The notes under the pieces: generated by a model
What the model was told of the DNA's origin: nothing
The model's database searches: none
Seen by the model: the letters and a program-made list of their open reading frames with translations, nothing else
Source: Cladopsammia gracilis
Lineage: Eukaryota; Cnidaria; Anthozoa; Scleractinia; Dendrophylliidae
Length of the DNA: 64,000 bases
Reading direction: 5' to 3'
Assembly (NCBI GenBank): GCA_022457155.1
Contig: JAJGOT010000001.1
Coordinates: forward strand, 1,759,001 to 1,823,000
Translations under genes and position numbers: made by a program
Part shown: positions 12,521 to 20,348 of the stretch, piece by piece
Layout of the letters: each line of letters begins with the position of its first letter
Numbering within the stretch: position 1 is the first letter of the stretch

Positions 12521-12845
12521 CCGGAGGGGTACTCCTTTATACACAATATAGGTATGTGCCGCCCCATAGGGTAGGGGTTTTGAGGTGCTCAGTCCTTAAA
12601 TAGGGTATCCTTTTTGGTGTTGGGATATTCCATAGATATTCCATAGATAGGGTCACCAAATTGCAGTATCCACCCCAACGCGCAAAACAAAAAAGATATG
12701 ATCTGTTAAAACTGTACTACACGCCTGAATTAGGCCTTAAACAGGGTATCAAATCTCGATTTTCTACCTTTAAATAAGGTCAGGGTTTGAGAACCTTGAC
12801 GGCACACACCTATCCTAAATTGTCGGGAGTCCCCCACCCGGGGGG
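12521..12845. repeat. Decayed foldback element
   Basis: Begins ggaggggtactcctttatac and ends in 'gggagtcccccacccgggg', with 'gtatgtgccgcccc' near the left and 'gacggcacacacctat' near the right as weak inverted partners. Similar G-rich ends occur at 38926-39330 and 44334-44652. Confidence 0.5.
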
Positions 12846-13284
12846 TTCAGGGCTTTTCGCGCTCATCCGGCCATTTCGAAAGAGGAGAGGGCCCTGGGAC
12901 GAGGCTGCCTCCAACAAAGGCTACCCAGGAGTACCCTGAGAAAAGGTGGTGCGTTCTTCTCTACATTATACGATCCGATGTTGATACATTTACGAGCATA
13001 ACGTTGTTGTTTGAATTGTTTACACGATCCAAAAGAGTCAGATTTAGTGATAATGGGAAAATTTGAAATACAAAAATCAAGTTCTTGCAAAATGAAGTAA
13101 TTTATTCGCTTCTTGTTTTACCAGCAATCCGTTTTAGGGCCTGTTTATATGGACAAAAGTTGGCCCGGGTAGTAGGGTCACCCGCCCACCCGAGCTACCC
13201 TGGGCGAGCCAAGTTTTCATACTTTCCCTTGCAAAACGCGGTGAACTGTTAAGTAACAATCCGTGCAAGAAGTAGGCAATAATA

Positions 13285-13441
13285 GCCCTTATCGTAGATG
13301 AGTACGCCAGGTCAACATATCAGCGGTTTCTTGACCCTATAGTCTCGTTTTGATGTTTACGCTCATCGTCGTCAGAGGTTCTCGTAAACATCAAAAAACC
13401 GCTGATATGTTGGCGTTGCGTACTCATCTACGATAAGGGCC
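13285..13441. mobile_element. MITE of the 'gcccttatcgtagatgag' family, copy 1
   Basis: Begins gcccttatcgtagatgagta and ends with the complement, with an inner pair around 'atgtttacg'/'cgtaaacat'. Other copies are at 43155-43346 and, interrupted, near 59139-59908. Confidence 0.85.
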
Positions 13442-13948
13442 ATTCTCTATTGTTCCGCTGCATTTCGCTTTCCCCACATAAGAATGTTTAGATTTTCGTC
13501 CTGAGAATACGTCAACCTATGGACAACATGGTTTTGAAATAAAATTTACTGAAACTTTATTTTAAAGCGATGTTTCTTTTGCGTCACAAGATTTCATCCA
13601 ATCGTGAGACTCCAAAACAATGGCCAAGAAAGACTTCTAATTTTCCATGTTCCCCACATAGAATTTTTGTTGCATTAAAAATCACAATAGTTTTCACTAA
13701 AATGGAATCAATTAGTAAACTAGAGATAAATAAATGCGCTGCCTGATGAAGTTATGGTAGATTTTCATGTTTTAGCCAACGAGGTGGACGGTTTCAACAA
13801 TAGCACAATTCACACCTTTGCATTCCGTGCATTTGGGTTGCCTACTTCTTACACGGATTGTTACTTAATATGAGAATCTCAAAGTTGGGTCGGCTAGCTA
13901 GAAGACCTTAGATTTGATATAACAACGGCCTGGACAACCTCGGAAACC

Positions 13949-14006
13949 TTATTGAGACTTATATAACGGAGTAACTGGTCAGCTTTCAGTCGAGGTTGAG
14001 GTTGGC
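13949..14006 (+). repeat. Scrap of the tRNA-like foldback element
   Basis: 'attgagacttatataacgga' followed by 'gtaactggtcagctttcagt' matches one arm of the element at 10422 and 40019. It ends where the minisatellite begins. Confidence 0.6.
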
Positions 14007-14009
14007 TTT

Positions 14010-14580
14010 CAAGTCAACCATGCCCTCCCATGTAGTCAACTCTGCCTTCAAAGTCAACCATGCCCTCCCATGTAGTCAACTCTGCCTTCAAAGTCAACCA
14101 TGCCCTCCCATGTAGTCAACTCTGCCTTCAAAGTCAACCATGCCCTCCCATGTAGTCAACTCTGCCTTCAAAGTCAACCATGCCCTCCCATGTAGTCAAC
14201 TCTGCCTTCATAGTCAACTCTGCCTTCAAAGTCAACCATGTCCTCGCATGTAGTCAACTCTGCCTTCATAGTCAACTCTGCCTTCAAAGTCAACCATGCC
14301 CTCCCATGTAGTCAACTCTGCCTTCATAGTCAACTCTGCCTTCAAAGTCAACCATGCCCTCGCATGTAGTCAACTCTGCCTTCATAGTCAACTCTGCCTT
14401 CAAAGTCAACCATGCCCTCCCATGTAGTCAACTCTGCCTTCATAGTCAACTCTGCCTTCAAAGTCAACCATGCCCTCCCATGTAGTCAACTCTACCTTCA
14501 TAGTCAACTCTGCCTTCAAAGTCAACCATGCCCTCACATGTAGTCAACTCTGCCTTCATAGTCAACTCGGCCTTCACATG
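14010..14580. repeat. 40/58-bp minisatellite
   Basis: Built from 'gccttcaaagtcaaccatgc' plus 'cctcccatgtagtcaactct' (40 bp). After five simple copies an extra 18-bp block (gccttcatagtcaactct) is inserted in each unit, giving a 58-bp higher-order unit repeated several times with few point differences. It ends about 220 bp before the virus-like element. Confidence 0.9.
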
Positions 14581-14715
14581 TAGAATAAATAATGAAGGCT
14601 GGGACTTGGAGTTGTGGACCGCCTTTAGGCAGCGTTTTATTTTATTATTTTCTATTTTGACAATTTAAAATTCAAGATTCAATTCAAAAAGGTTACTTTT
14701 GACCAATTTCGATAT

Positions 14716-14768
14716 GTAATAAAATTCATACTTGGCTCCGAGGCTTGGGGGAATAAAACAAAAGAAAT
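14716..14768. repeat. Left half of a MITE split by the virus-like element
   Basis: Contains 'cttggctccgaggcttgg' and 'ggaataaaacaaa'. The inverted counterpart lies at 27815-27866. Together with the loop sequence they form one small foldback element that was probably present before the 13-kb insertion. Confidence 0.6.
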
Positions 14769-14802
14769 GAATTATTCAAAGATAAACATCAATGTTTTTT
14801 TT

Positions 14803-15153
14803 AGTAGATATGGAAGAAGGGTTCTGGCACACTTTCAAAATCGTAGCAAGTTAACACAAAACAGAATTTTATTTTATTTTATGTTAAATTCAACAACAAC
14901 AAAAAATGATTGTCGTTCCCCAATTTTCTGTTCGTTCGCGAACGTAAAATATTAAAAATCAAATTCCTCCCCATTTTGTTAAATTTAACATAACACATGT
15001 TAATTGACTTGTTTTTGTTTTACGTATGCGAACGAGCAGAAAATCAATCATCTCATGTATTGCTAAATTGAACGTCAACTGACGTCAATTTCTGTTTTGT
15101 GTTAACTTGCTACGATTTTGAAAGTGTGCCAGAACCCTTCTTCTATATCTACT
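14803..15153. repeat. Left terminal 351-bp palindrome
   Basis: The outer 65 bp (agtagatatggaag to aacacaaaacagaa) returns in inverted form at about 15090-15153. The inner parts also pair imperfectly: 'ttttctgttcgttcgcgaac' opposes 'gtatgcgaacgagcagaaaa'. It could fold as one long hairpin, like terminal structures of some DNA viruses. It begins AGT and ends ACT, so it could instead be a MITE trapped in the inverted repeat. The outer arm has atatGgaag and the inner arm atatAgaag at both ends of the element. Confidence 0.8.
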
Positions 15154-15328
15154 ATTTTTTTTCCCCTCATATTGACCACAAAAAACATACCATTTTGGTG
15201 AGAAAATTTCACTCTGGATGACTTCAGGAAAATTCTGTCGCCGGCGATGGTAAAAAAAAAAATTCCACTCTGGAAAAATCTGGGTGGAATTTTTTCCCAA
15301 AGGGGGAAAATTCTCTCCCGGCAAGAAA

Positions 15329-15613
15329 ATGTCTGATTCCGAAGAAGAAGAAATCGATTTCACTCCTGAAATTATTCGAGAAATCCGCACAACATGGCAT
15401 TCTCCCAAAAATCCCAGGCTGGAACATTTCAAAAATATCATCCGCAAAAATCAGGGGAAAAATCAAATTCCACTCAAAGATCTCGAATCGAGAGTGAAGG
15501 CTGCAGATGAAAAATTTCTTCATGCTCGGGCAAGAAAAGGAGCCTCCAAATTTTCCACCACCAAACAGTTTGATATGAACAAATGCGTTGAAGATTTTCA
15601 AGCCACGTTTTGA
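15329..15613 (+). CDS. Small acidic/basic protein of virus-like element, left copy
   Basis: 94 aa from an ATG preceded by 'ggcaagaaa'. The N-terminus is very acidic (SDSEEEEIDFTPEIIREI), the middle is basic and probably helical (FKNIIRKNQGKNQ, KFLHARARKGASKF). No known family was recognised. It is the first gene of the inverted repeat, followed after 23 bp by the 278-aa gene in the same direction, so the two are probably co-expressed. The copy in the right repeat is identical in protein sequence. The charge pattern would suit a small nucleic-acid- or protein-binding factor, but this is only a guess. In-frame sequence upstream of the ATG lacks a better start codon. Confidence 0.6.
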   Translation: MSDSEEEEIDFTPEIIREIRTTWHSPKNPRLEHFKNIIRKNQGKNQIPLKDLESRVKAADEKFLHARARKGASKFSTTKQFDMNKCVEDFQATF

Positions 15614-15637
15614 ATTTTTTCTCCATTGGAGAAAAAA
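15613..15637. promoter_or_regulatory. Palindrome ahead of the 278-aa gene
   Basis: ttttttctcca and tggagaaaaaa (11-bp arms around one base) fill the gap between the 94-aa stop and the 278-aa ATG. A half-site-like 'gcaagaaa' precedes the 94-aa ATG. It may be a promoter or regulator-binding site; the same palindrome lies at the right end copy. Confidence 0.4.
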
Positions 15638-16473
15638 TGTCAGGTGAAAACAAATCCACTCCTCAGAAAGAGGCAGAAAAAATTCAAGAAGATTTGATCT
15701 GGAAAAAAGCGTGTGAAATGGAAAGAAACTTCCAAAAAGCGGTTGACATGGCCATTGGTTTTCTCCCAGTCCAATCGGAAGAGGATCGCAAGTTCATGGA
15801 AAAATGGATTTTTCACGATTTAATTCATTTTTTTATCTCCTCCCAAAAAATGAATCCCGCGAAAATATCTATCCCCGACTGCTCACTCGGAGACCCCGTG
15901 AAAAAATCTTCTGGAAAAATCTCTTTCTGTCTCCTCCCATGCCTTCACAATGACAAATGGCTCAAAGTGAAACTCCAAACCAAATTCAAGATTTTCGCTC
16001 ATCAAGGCGACTCGTTTTCTCTGGGAATCACTCTTCCGGACGAAAACATCCAATTTTTCAAAGATTTGGAAAAACATCTCAACTCTGCTGCGTTGAAAAA
16101 GAAGCAGGCAATCAAAGAGATTTCCCCGTATTTTGCTCGATTTCAGGAGGGAGATTTCACTCTCGTGAAAATCGACAAATCCGAGCAGGAAAAGATTTAT
16201 GCCAAGATTTATCCCTCCAAACTCAAGCACACGGATTTCTCCTGCAGATTTTGGGAATTGTGCGACGATGGGAAGAAAAAACCAATCCTGAGGCAAAAAG
16301 AACTCATTGGCGTTCCTCTCCGGGGGCAAGTTGTGTTTTCAATCAAACACCTTTTCTGCGGAAATCTGAAAGCCATCACATGCATCGTGGACGAAGTTTT
16401 GGTGGAGGAAAAGGTGGAAGCTGCCTCGGAATTCGATGAGTTTGAGGACAAGAATGAGGACGATGAAGTTTGA
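15637..16473 (+). CDS. Possible ssDNA-binding-like protein, left copy
   Basis: 278 aa from the ATG just after the palindrome (the ORF extends nine codons further upstream without an ATG). The N-terminal third is helical and charged. The rest is predicted to be beta-rich, with hydrophobic strands such as ISFCLLPCL and VPLRGQVVFSIKHLF, ending ITCIVDEVLVEE, then a strongly acidic tail (EFDEFEDKNEDDEV). A beta-rich core with an acidic C-terminal tail is typical of viral and bacterial single-stranded DNA-binding proteins, and the pattern near the C-terminus recalls ssDNA-binding proteins of large DNA viruses. No family match could be tested. The right copy differs at about six residues (for example Q/R, D/E, Y/S). 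Being duplicated in the repeats, it may act on DNA ends or be needed in high dose. Confidence 0.55.
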   Translation: MSGENKSTPQKEAEKIQEDLIWKKACEMERNFQKAVDMAIGFLPVQSEEDRKFMEKWIFHDLIHFFISSQKMNPAKISIPDCSLGDPVKKSSGKISFCLLPCLHNDKWLKVKLQTKFKIFAHQGDSFSLGITLPDENIQFFKDLEKHLNSAALKKKQAIKEISPYFARFQEGDFTLVKIDKSEQEKIYAKIYPSKLKHTDFSCRFWELCDDGKKKPILRQKELIGVPLRGQVVFSIKHLFCGNLKAITCIVDEVLVEEKVEAASEFDEFEDKNEDDEV

Positions 16474-16524
16474 TCTCGCTGAGATCAGGGAGAAAATCTT
16501 TTCCAGAATTCAATTCTGGAAAAG
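16470..16524. terminator. Two hairpins between convergent genes, left copy
   Basis: The stop codon of the 278-aa gene begins a hairpin (tgatctc, 3-bp loop, gagatca; 16470-16486). It is followed by a second with 13-bp arms around one base (cttttccagaatt and its complement; 16498-16524). The 73-aa gene ends from the other side at 16537. Position suggests bidirectional transcript end formation. The second carries TTCCAGAA, the same core as the palindrome array. Confidence 0.45.
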
Positions 16525-16536
16525 GCAGAACTTTTT

Positions 16537-16758
16537 TCAGATTTGTGCAGATCCGCAGAATTTGCAATGAGTTGATTCAGTCATCATTTTCTCAAACAAT
16601 TCAGTTTGTTTTTTCATGTCTGCGGCAATCTCTTCAACCCACTTTTCCAAATTCACATAGCTTTCCATCAGCAGGTCAATGGAATCAATTTCGTCGTCAC
16701 TTTCACTCAGTTTTTTTCTTTTCGCATTTGAATTTGAAGGCATTTTCTTTCCAATCAT
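16537..16758 (-). CDS. 73-aa coiled-coil protein with CxxC, left copy
   Basis: From ATG at 16758, with an alternative ATG five codons in (MPSNSN). A basic NLS-like KRKK (residues 13-16) is followed by an acidic segment (SESDDEID). Then comes a heptad-rich helix (LLMESYVNLEKWVEEIAADM and on to about residue 62), and a C-terminal CKFCGS that could bind metal if paired with another chain. It converges on the 278-aa gene with 63 bp between stops. The right copy is identical. No family recognised; a dimeric regulatory protein is one possibility. Confidence 0.55.
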   Translation of the reverse strand: MIGKKMPSNSNAKRKKLSESDDEIDSIDLLMESYVNLEKWVEEIAADMKKQTELFEKMMTESTHCKFCGSAQI

Positions 16759-16869
16759 TTTTTTCCTCAGGGGAAATTTTCAAAATCCATTCAAGGGGAA
16801 ATTGCCACCCACTCCGGAAAATGAAAATGAATCCCCTCCGGAAAATGCATTTTGAATTTCAAAACCCCT

Positions 16870-17490
16870 CCGGAAAAAATGGATTTTTCTGGAGCAGAAA
16901 ATGCCTTCCAGAAAAAATGGATTTTTCTGGAGCAGAAAATGCCTTCCAGAAAAAATGGATTTTTCTGGAGCAGATATCTATTCCAGAAAAAAAAATGGAT
17001 TTTTCTGGAGCAGAAAATGCCTTCCAGAAAAAATGGATTTTTCTGGAGCAGAAAATGCCTTCCAGAAAAAATGGATTTTTCTGGAGCAGAAAATGCCTTC
17101 CAGAAAAAATGGATTTTTCTGGAGCAGATATCTATTCCAGAAAAAAAAATGGATTTTTCTGGAGCAGATATCTATTCCAGAAAAAAAAAATGGATTTTTC
17201 TGGAGCAGATATCTATTCCAGAAAAAAAATGGATTTTTCTGGAGCAGATATCTATTCCAGAAAAAAAATGGATTTTTCTGGAGCAGATATCTATTCCAGA
17301 AAAAAAATGGATTTTTCTGGAGCAGAAAATGCCTTCCAGAAAAATGGATTTTTCTGGAGCAGATATCTATTCCAGAAAAAATGGATTTTTCTGGAGCAGA
17401 AAATGCCTTCCAGAAAAAAAATGGATTTTTCTGGAGCAGATATCTATTCCAGAAAAAATGGATTTTTCTGGAGCGCAGATTTTCCACGTA
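16870..17490. repeat. Array of short palindromes, left
   Basis: About 16 units of ~38 bp separated by 'atgga'. Each has outer arms tttttctgga and tccagaaaaa around either 'gcagatatctat' (near-palindromic) or 'gcagaaaatgcct'. Spacing varies by 1-3 bp through A-run length. Several frames stay open through the array only because the unit lacks stops. The mirrored array is at 25234-25768. Confidence 0.9.
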
Positions 17491-17539
17491 CATTTGCTCC
17501 GGAAAATGATTTTGAAAATGAATTTGAAAATGAATTTGA

Positions 17540-18050
17540 TTTCTGGAAAAAATATCTGTTCCAGAAAAACGAATTTGATTTTTCTGGAGCAGATATCTGT
17601 TCCAGAAAAATGAATTTAAATTCTGGAGCAGATATCTGTTCCAGAAAAACGAATTTAAATTCTGGAGCAGTGATTTTTCTGGAGCAGATATCTGTTCCAG
17701 AAAAACGAATTTAAATTCTGGAGCAGATATCTGTTCCAGAAAAATGAATTTGATTTCTGGAAAAAATATCTGTTCCAGAAAAACGAATTTAAATTTAAAT
17801 TCTGGAAAAAATATCTGCTCCAGAAAAACGAATTTAAATTCTGGAAAAAATATCTGCTCCAGAAAAAACGAATTTAAATTTAAATTCTGGAGCAGATATC
17901 TGTTCCAGAAAAATGAATTTGAATTTAAATTCTGGATCAGATATCTGTTCCAGAAAAATGAATTTGAATTTAAATTCTGGAAAAAATATCTGTTCCAGAA
18001 AAATGAATTTAAATTCTGGAAAAAATATCTGCTCCAGAAAAACGAATTTG
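17540..18050. repeat. Diverged palindrome array, left inner part
   Basis: Units of the type 'gaatttaaattctgg' plus 'agcagatatctgttccagaa', about a dozen, more variable in length than the outer array. Only three comparable units occur on the right side (25107-25233), so the two inverted repeats lose their symmetry here. Confidence 0.85.
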
Positions 18051-18064
18051 ACCCCCTGAATTCG

Positions 18065-18402
18065 CCGGAGCATTCCTCCCATATTATTTGGAGGAAATTT
18101 TTTTTCTAAATTTTTTTTCCAAATTTAATAAATGAAGGGATGTCCGGGGGATGAAAAATCTCCCCAAACGGATTTTTTGATGAAAAATCACCCCCAAAAA
18201 CGGATTTTGGGATGAAAATCCTCCGGGGATTGAAAATCTCTCCGGGGTTTGAAAATCTTCCGCTGAAAATCAGCGGAAAATTCAAAGCCAAGAAATTTTT
18301 CTGCCCATGTCAGCTAAAACTCAGTTAACTAAATTGGAGAAATGATTGGTCAAAATTGAGCTTTATCCAGATAAAATGGGATTTTAATGTGTTATTTCCC
18401 CT
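18065..18402. repeat. ~340-bp direct repeat, copy 1
   Basis: Starts ccggagcattcctcccatat, contains a hairpin 'tccgctga...tcagcgga', and ends 'gataaaatgggattttaat'. Copy 2 at 18856-19208 sits directly upstream of the 193-aa gene. Copy 1 is followed by no ORF, only repeats. Confidence 0.8.
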
Positions 18403-18429
18403 TTTCTCAGCATAAAAACTGTTGAATTT

Positions 18430-18860
18430 TGGAATCCCTCCGGAAAATGAAAATGAAATCCCTCCGGAAAATGAAAATGAAAATGCCTCCGGAAAATGAA
18501 AACCCCCCCAGAATTTGAATTTGACATTCCTCCGGAAAATGAAAATGAAATCCCTCCGGAAAATGAAAATGAAAATGCCTCCGGAAAATGAACCCCCCCC
18601 CCCCCCCCCCCCCCCCCCAGAATTTGAATTTGACATTCCTCCGGAAAATGAAAATGAAAATGCCTCCGGAAAAAAATGAGTTTTTCTGGAGCAGAAAATG
18701 CCTCCGGAAAAATGGATTTTTCTGGAGCAGAAAATGCCTTCCAGAAAAATGAAAATGCCTCCGGAAAATGAAAACCCCTCCAGAATTTGAATTGAAATCC
18801 CTCCGGAAAATGAAAATGAAATCCTCCGGAAACTGATTTTGGAATGAAATTTCCTCCGGA
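18430..18860. repeat. CCGGAAAATG-rich minisatellite with C26 run
   Basis: Repeats of 'cctccggaaaatgaaaatga' interrupted by a run of 26 C (18593-18618) and a short patch of the palindrome-array unit. No coding signal beyond open frames caused by the repeat itself. Confidence 0.8.
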
Positions 18861-19208
18861 GCATTCCTCCCATATTATTTGGAGGAAAATTTTTTTCTAA
18901 ATTTTTTTTCCAGATTTAATAAATGAAGGGATGTCCGGGGGAATGAAAAATCTCCCCAAAAAATAGATTTCAGAACGAAAAAAACGCCCACAAAAATGGA
19001 TTTGGGATGAAAAATCTTCCTGAAAACGGATTTTGAGATGAAAATCTCTCCGGGGATGAAAATCTTTTGCTGAAAATCAGCGGAAAATGGCAATTCAAGA
19101 AAACTTTCTGCCCATGTCAGCTAAAACTCAGTTGACTAAATTGGTGAAATGATTGGTCAAAATTGAGCTTTATCCAGATAAAATGGGATTTTAATTTTTT
19201 ATTTCCTT
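18856..19208. promoter_or_regulatory. ~340-bp direct repeat, copy 2 (candidate promoter region)
   Basis: Same sequence as 18065-18402 with scattered differences. It ends 16 bp before the ATG of the 193-aa gene, so it likely carries that gene's promoter and 5' leader. The AT-rich 'gggattttaattttttattt' segment is at the junction. Confidence 0.4.
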
Positions 19209-19224
19209 TTTTTCTCCAAAGAAA

Positions 19225-19806
19225 ATGTCGAAGCCAGCACCAACGCATTTTTCAATCTCCGATGGGAAAAAAACCAAAAATTTCACTTCCATCAATTCAG
19301 CGGCAAAAGAATATGGAATCTCAAATTGCGCAATCACAAATGCATTGAAAAAAGATAACTCAACCATCACCCGGAGGCCGGACAAGAAAAAATTCTTCCT
19401 CGGCGAACCAAAAGCGGAAGATTCACAACTTTCTTGCGAAATCGATTTTTCTTCACTCCCAATGGATGAGGAATGGTTTGAAAAATTCAAGATCGCTGTT
19501 CCAGATTTTGATGAACTTTGTCGAATGATTGCGAATAAATTATTCGCGGATGAAGATCTCGAATTGGACTGGAAGAAAAAAGAATTGAAATACAACGATG
19601 AAACCGTTTGTTTCATCAAAATCATTTCCATCATCTGCAGAGTGGCTTTTCAGGTGAACAAAGAGAAACCCCTAGCAGAACTGAAGGAGAAGATGGGAAA
19701 AAAAGATTTTCAACCCTTGAAACGATTGTCATTTGTCCCATCTTTGAGGAAAAATGAAAGAACATTTCACGTTGACATATTCAATAAAATCAGGAAATTC
19801 AAGTGA
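19225..19806 (+). CDS. 193-aa protein with NUMOD1/IENR1-like HTH
   Basis: From ATG (gaaaatgtcg). Residues ~20-55 (FTSINSAAKEYGISNCAITN then ALKK, then TRRPDKKKFFLG) have the form of the short helix-turn-helix repeats (NUMOD1/IENR1) attached to homing nucleases and viral proteins. The same module occurs three times in the 535-aa protein of this element. The remainder is acidic to mixed, with a hydrophobic helix near 'CFIKIISIICRVAF', and no nuclease motif. It is convergent with the minus-strand block (38 bp between stops) and preceded by a duplicated leader. A role as DNA-binding regulator of the element is likely but unproven. Confidence 0.65.
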   Translation: MSKPAPTHFSISDGKKTKNFTSINSAAKEYGISNCAITNALKKDNSTITRRPDKKKFFLGEPKAEDSQLSCEIDFSSLPMDEEWFEKFKIAVPDFDELCRMIANKLFADEDLELDWKKKELKYNDETVCFIKIISIICRVAFQVNKEKPLAELKEKMGKKDFQPLKRLSFVPSLRKNERTFHVDIFNKIRKFK

Positions 19807-19844
19807 TTTTCCCCTGATTTTTCATTTCCGGGAAATGAAAATTC

Positions 19845-20333
19845 TCAACCCTCAAATTTTTTCTCCCATTCAGCTTCAAACTTTTCCAAATCCAACCCCA
19901 AATCAATCACAATCCCATCAATCGCTTCCATTGAAAACAAAAATTCATCCCTGTCGAATTTTCCTCCCCGCAAAGCGAAGCGCAAATCACTCAATGTTTT
20001 TTCATAGGTGGTGAAAGCGAACTTCGCCATCTCAATTTTGCTTTTCAGATTCTTCATTTCATTCGCGGTTTTCAAAACTAATCCCGCTCCTGAAATCACT
20101 CCCAACACGATGGGATTCAAAGTCGCGGCTCCAGCAATCGTCCCGATTGCAACCAAGCCGGAAGAGGTCAAATTCATGAGCAGATTCATTTTCTTGAATC
20201 GACCATGCGCTCGTTTGAGGCACCAAAATCTTTTGTGATAAAATCGGAAGAGTTTTTTGATCTCTTCCAGTTCTTCTTCCTGAATTGCGGGGTGGATGTG
20301 ATTGAAAGCAAAAATGCTTTGTTTTCGCTTCAT
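19845..20333 (-). CDS. 162-aa protein with hydrophobic Gly/Ala-rich centre
   Basis: The last gene of the minus-strand block, 15 bp after the fibre gene. Residues 1-50 are charged helix (EEELEEIKKLFRFYHKRFWC), residues ~54-89 are hydrophobic and small-residue rich (LVAIGTIAGAATLNPIVLGV then ISGAGLVL), with a proline in the middle. That could form two short membrane helices or a hairpin. Residues 90-160 are again helical and charged. No signal peptide. The helix / membrane hairpin / helix layout resembles membrane-active proteins such as pore-formers or viral penetration or inner-membrane proteins, but no family is recognised and no activity is claimed. Confidence 0.6.
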   Translation of the reverse strand: MKRKQSIFAFNHIHPAIQEEELEEIKKLFRFYHKRFWCLKRAHGRFKKMNLLMNLTSSGLVAIGTIAGAATLNPIVLGVISGAGLVLKTANEMKNLKSKIEMAKFAFTTYEKTLSDLRFALRGGKFDRDEFLFSMEAIDGIVIDLGLDLEKFEAEWEKKFEG

Positions 20334-20348
20334 TTTTTCAGGGAGAAA

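Noticed and set aside
14010..14580. Regular repeats with constant spacing, CRISPR-like at first sight
   Set aside because: There are no unique spacers; adjacent units are tandem and nearly identical, and the context is eukaryotic. It is a minisatellite.
14716..14802. Extending the virus-like element's boundary outward to 14716 and 27866
   Set aside because: The flanking inverted pieces have an interrupted loop on the left and no target duplication further out, while AGT...ACT ends with T6 at 14803/27808 fit Polinton-type insertion better. The outer pieces are read as a pre-existing MITE.
15883..16439. 148- and 160-codon frames overlapping the 278-aa gene
   Set aside because: They are shadows of the 278-aa frame; they appear in both repeats only because the repeats are nearly identical.
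16470..17714. Long open frames (up to 414 codons) through the palindrome array, on both strands
   Set aside because: Three frames are open at once because the 38-bp unit lacks stops; the products are near-identical repeats differing only by frame. This is repeat-driven openness, not coding evidence.
18325..18873. 182-codon frame with poly-Gly
   Set aside because: The Gly run is the C26 homopolymer read in reverse and the rest is minisatellite; no domain is visible.
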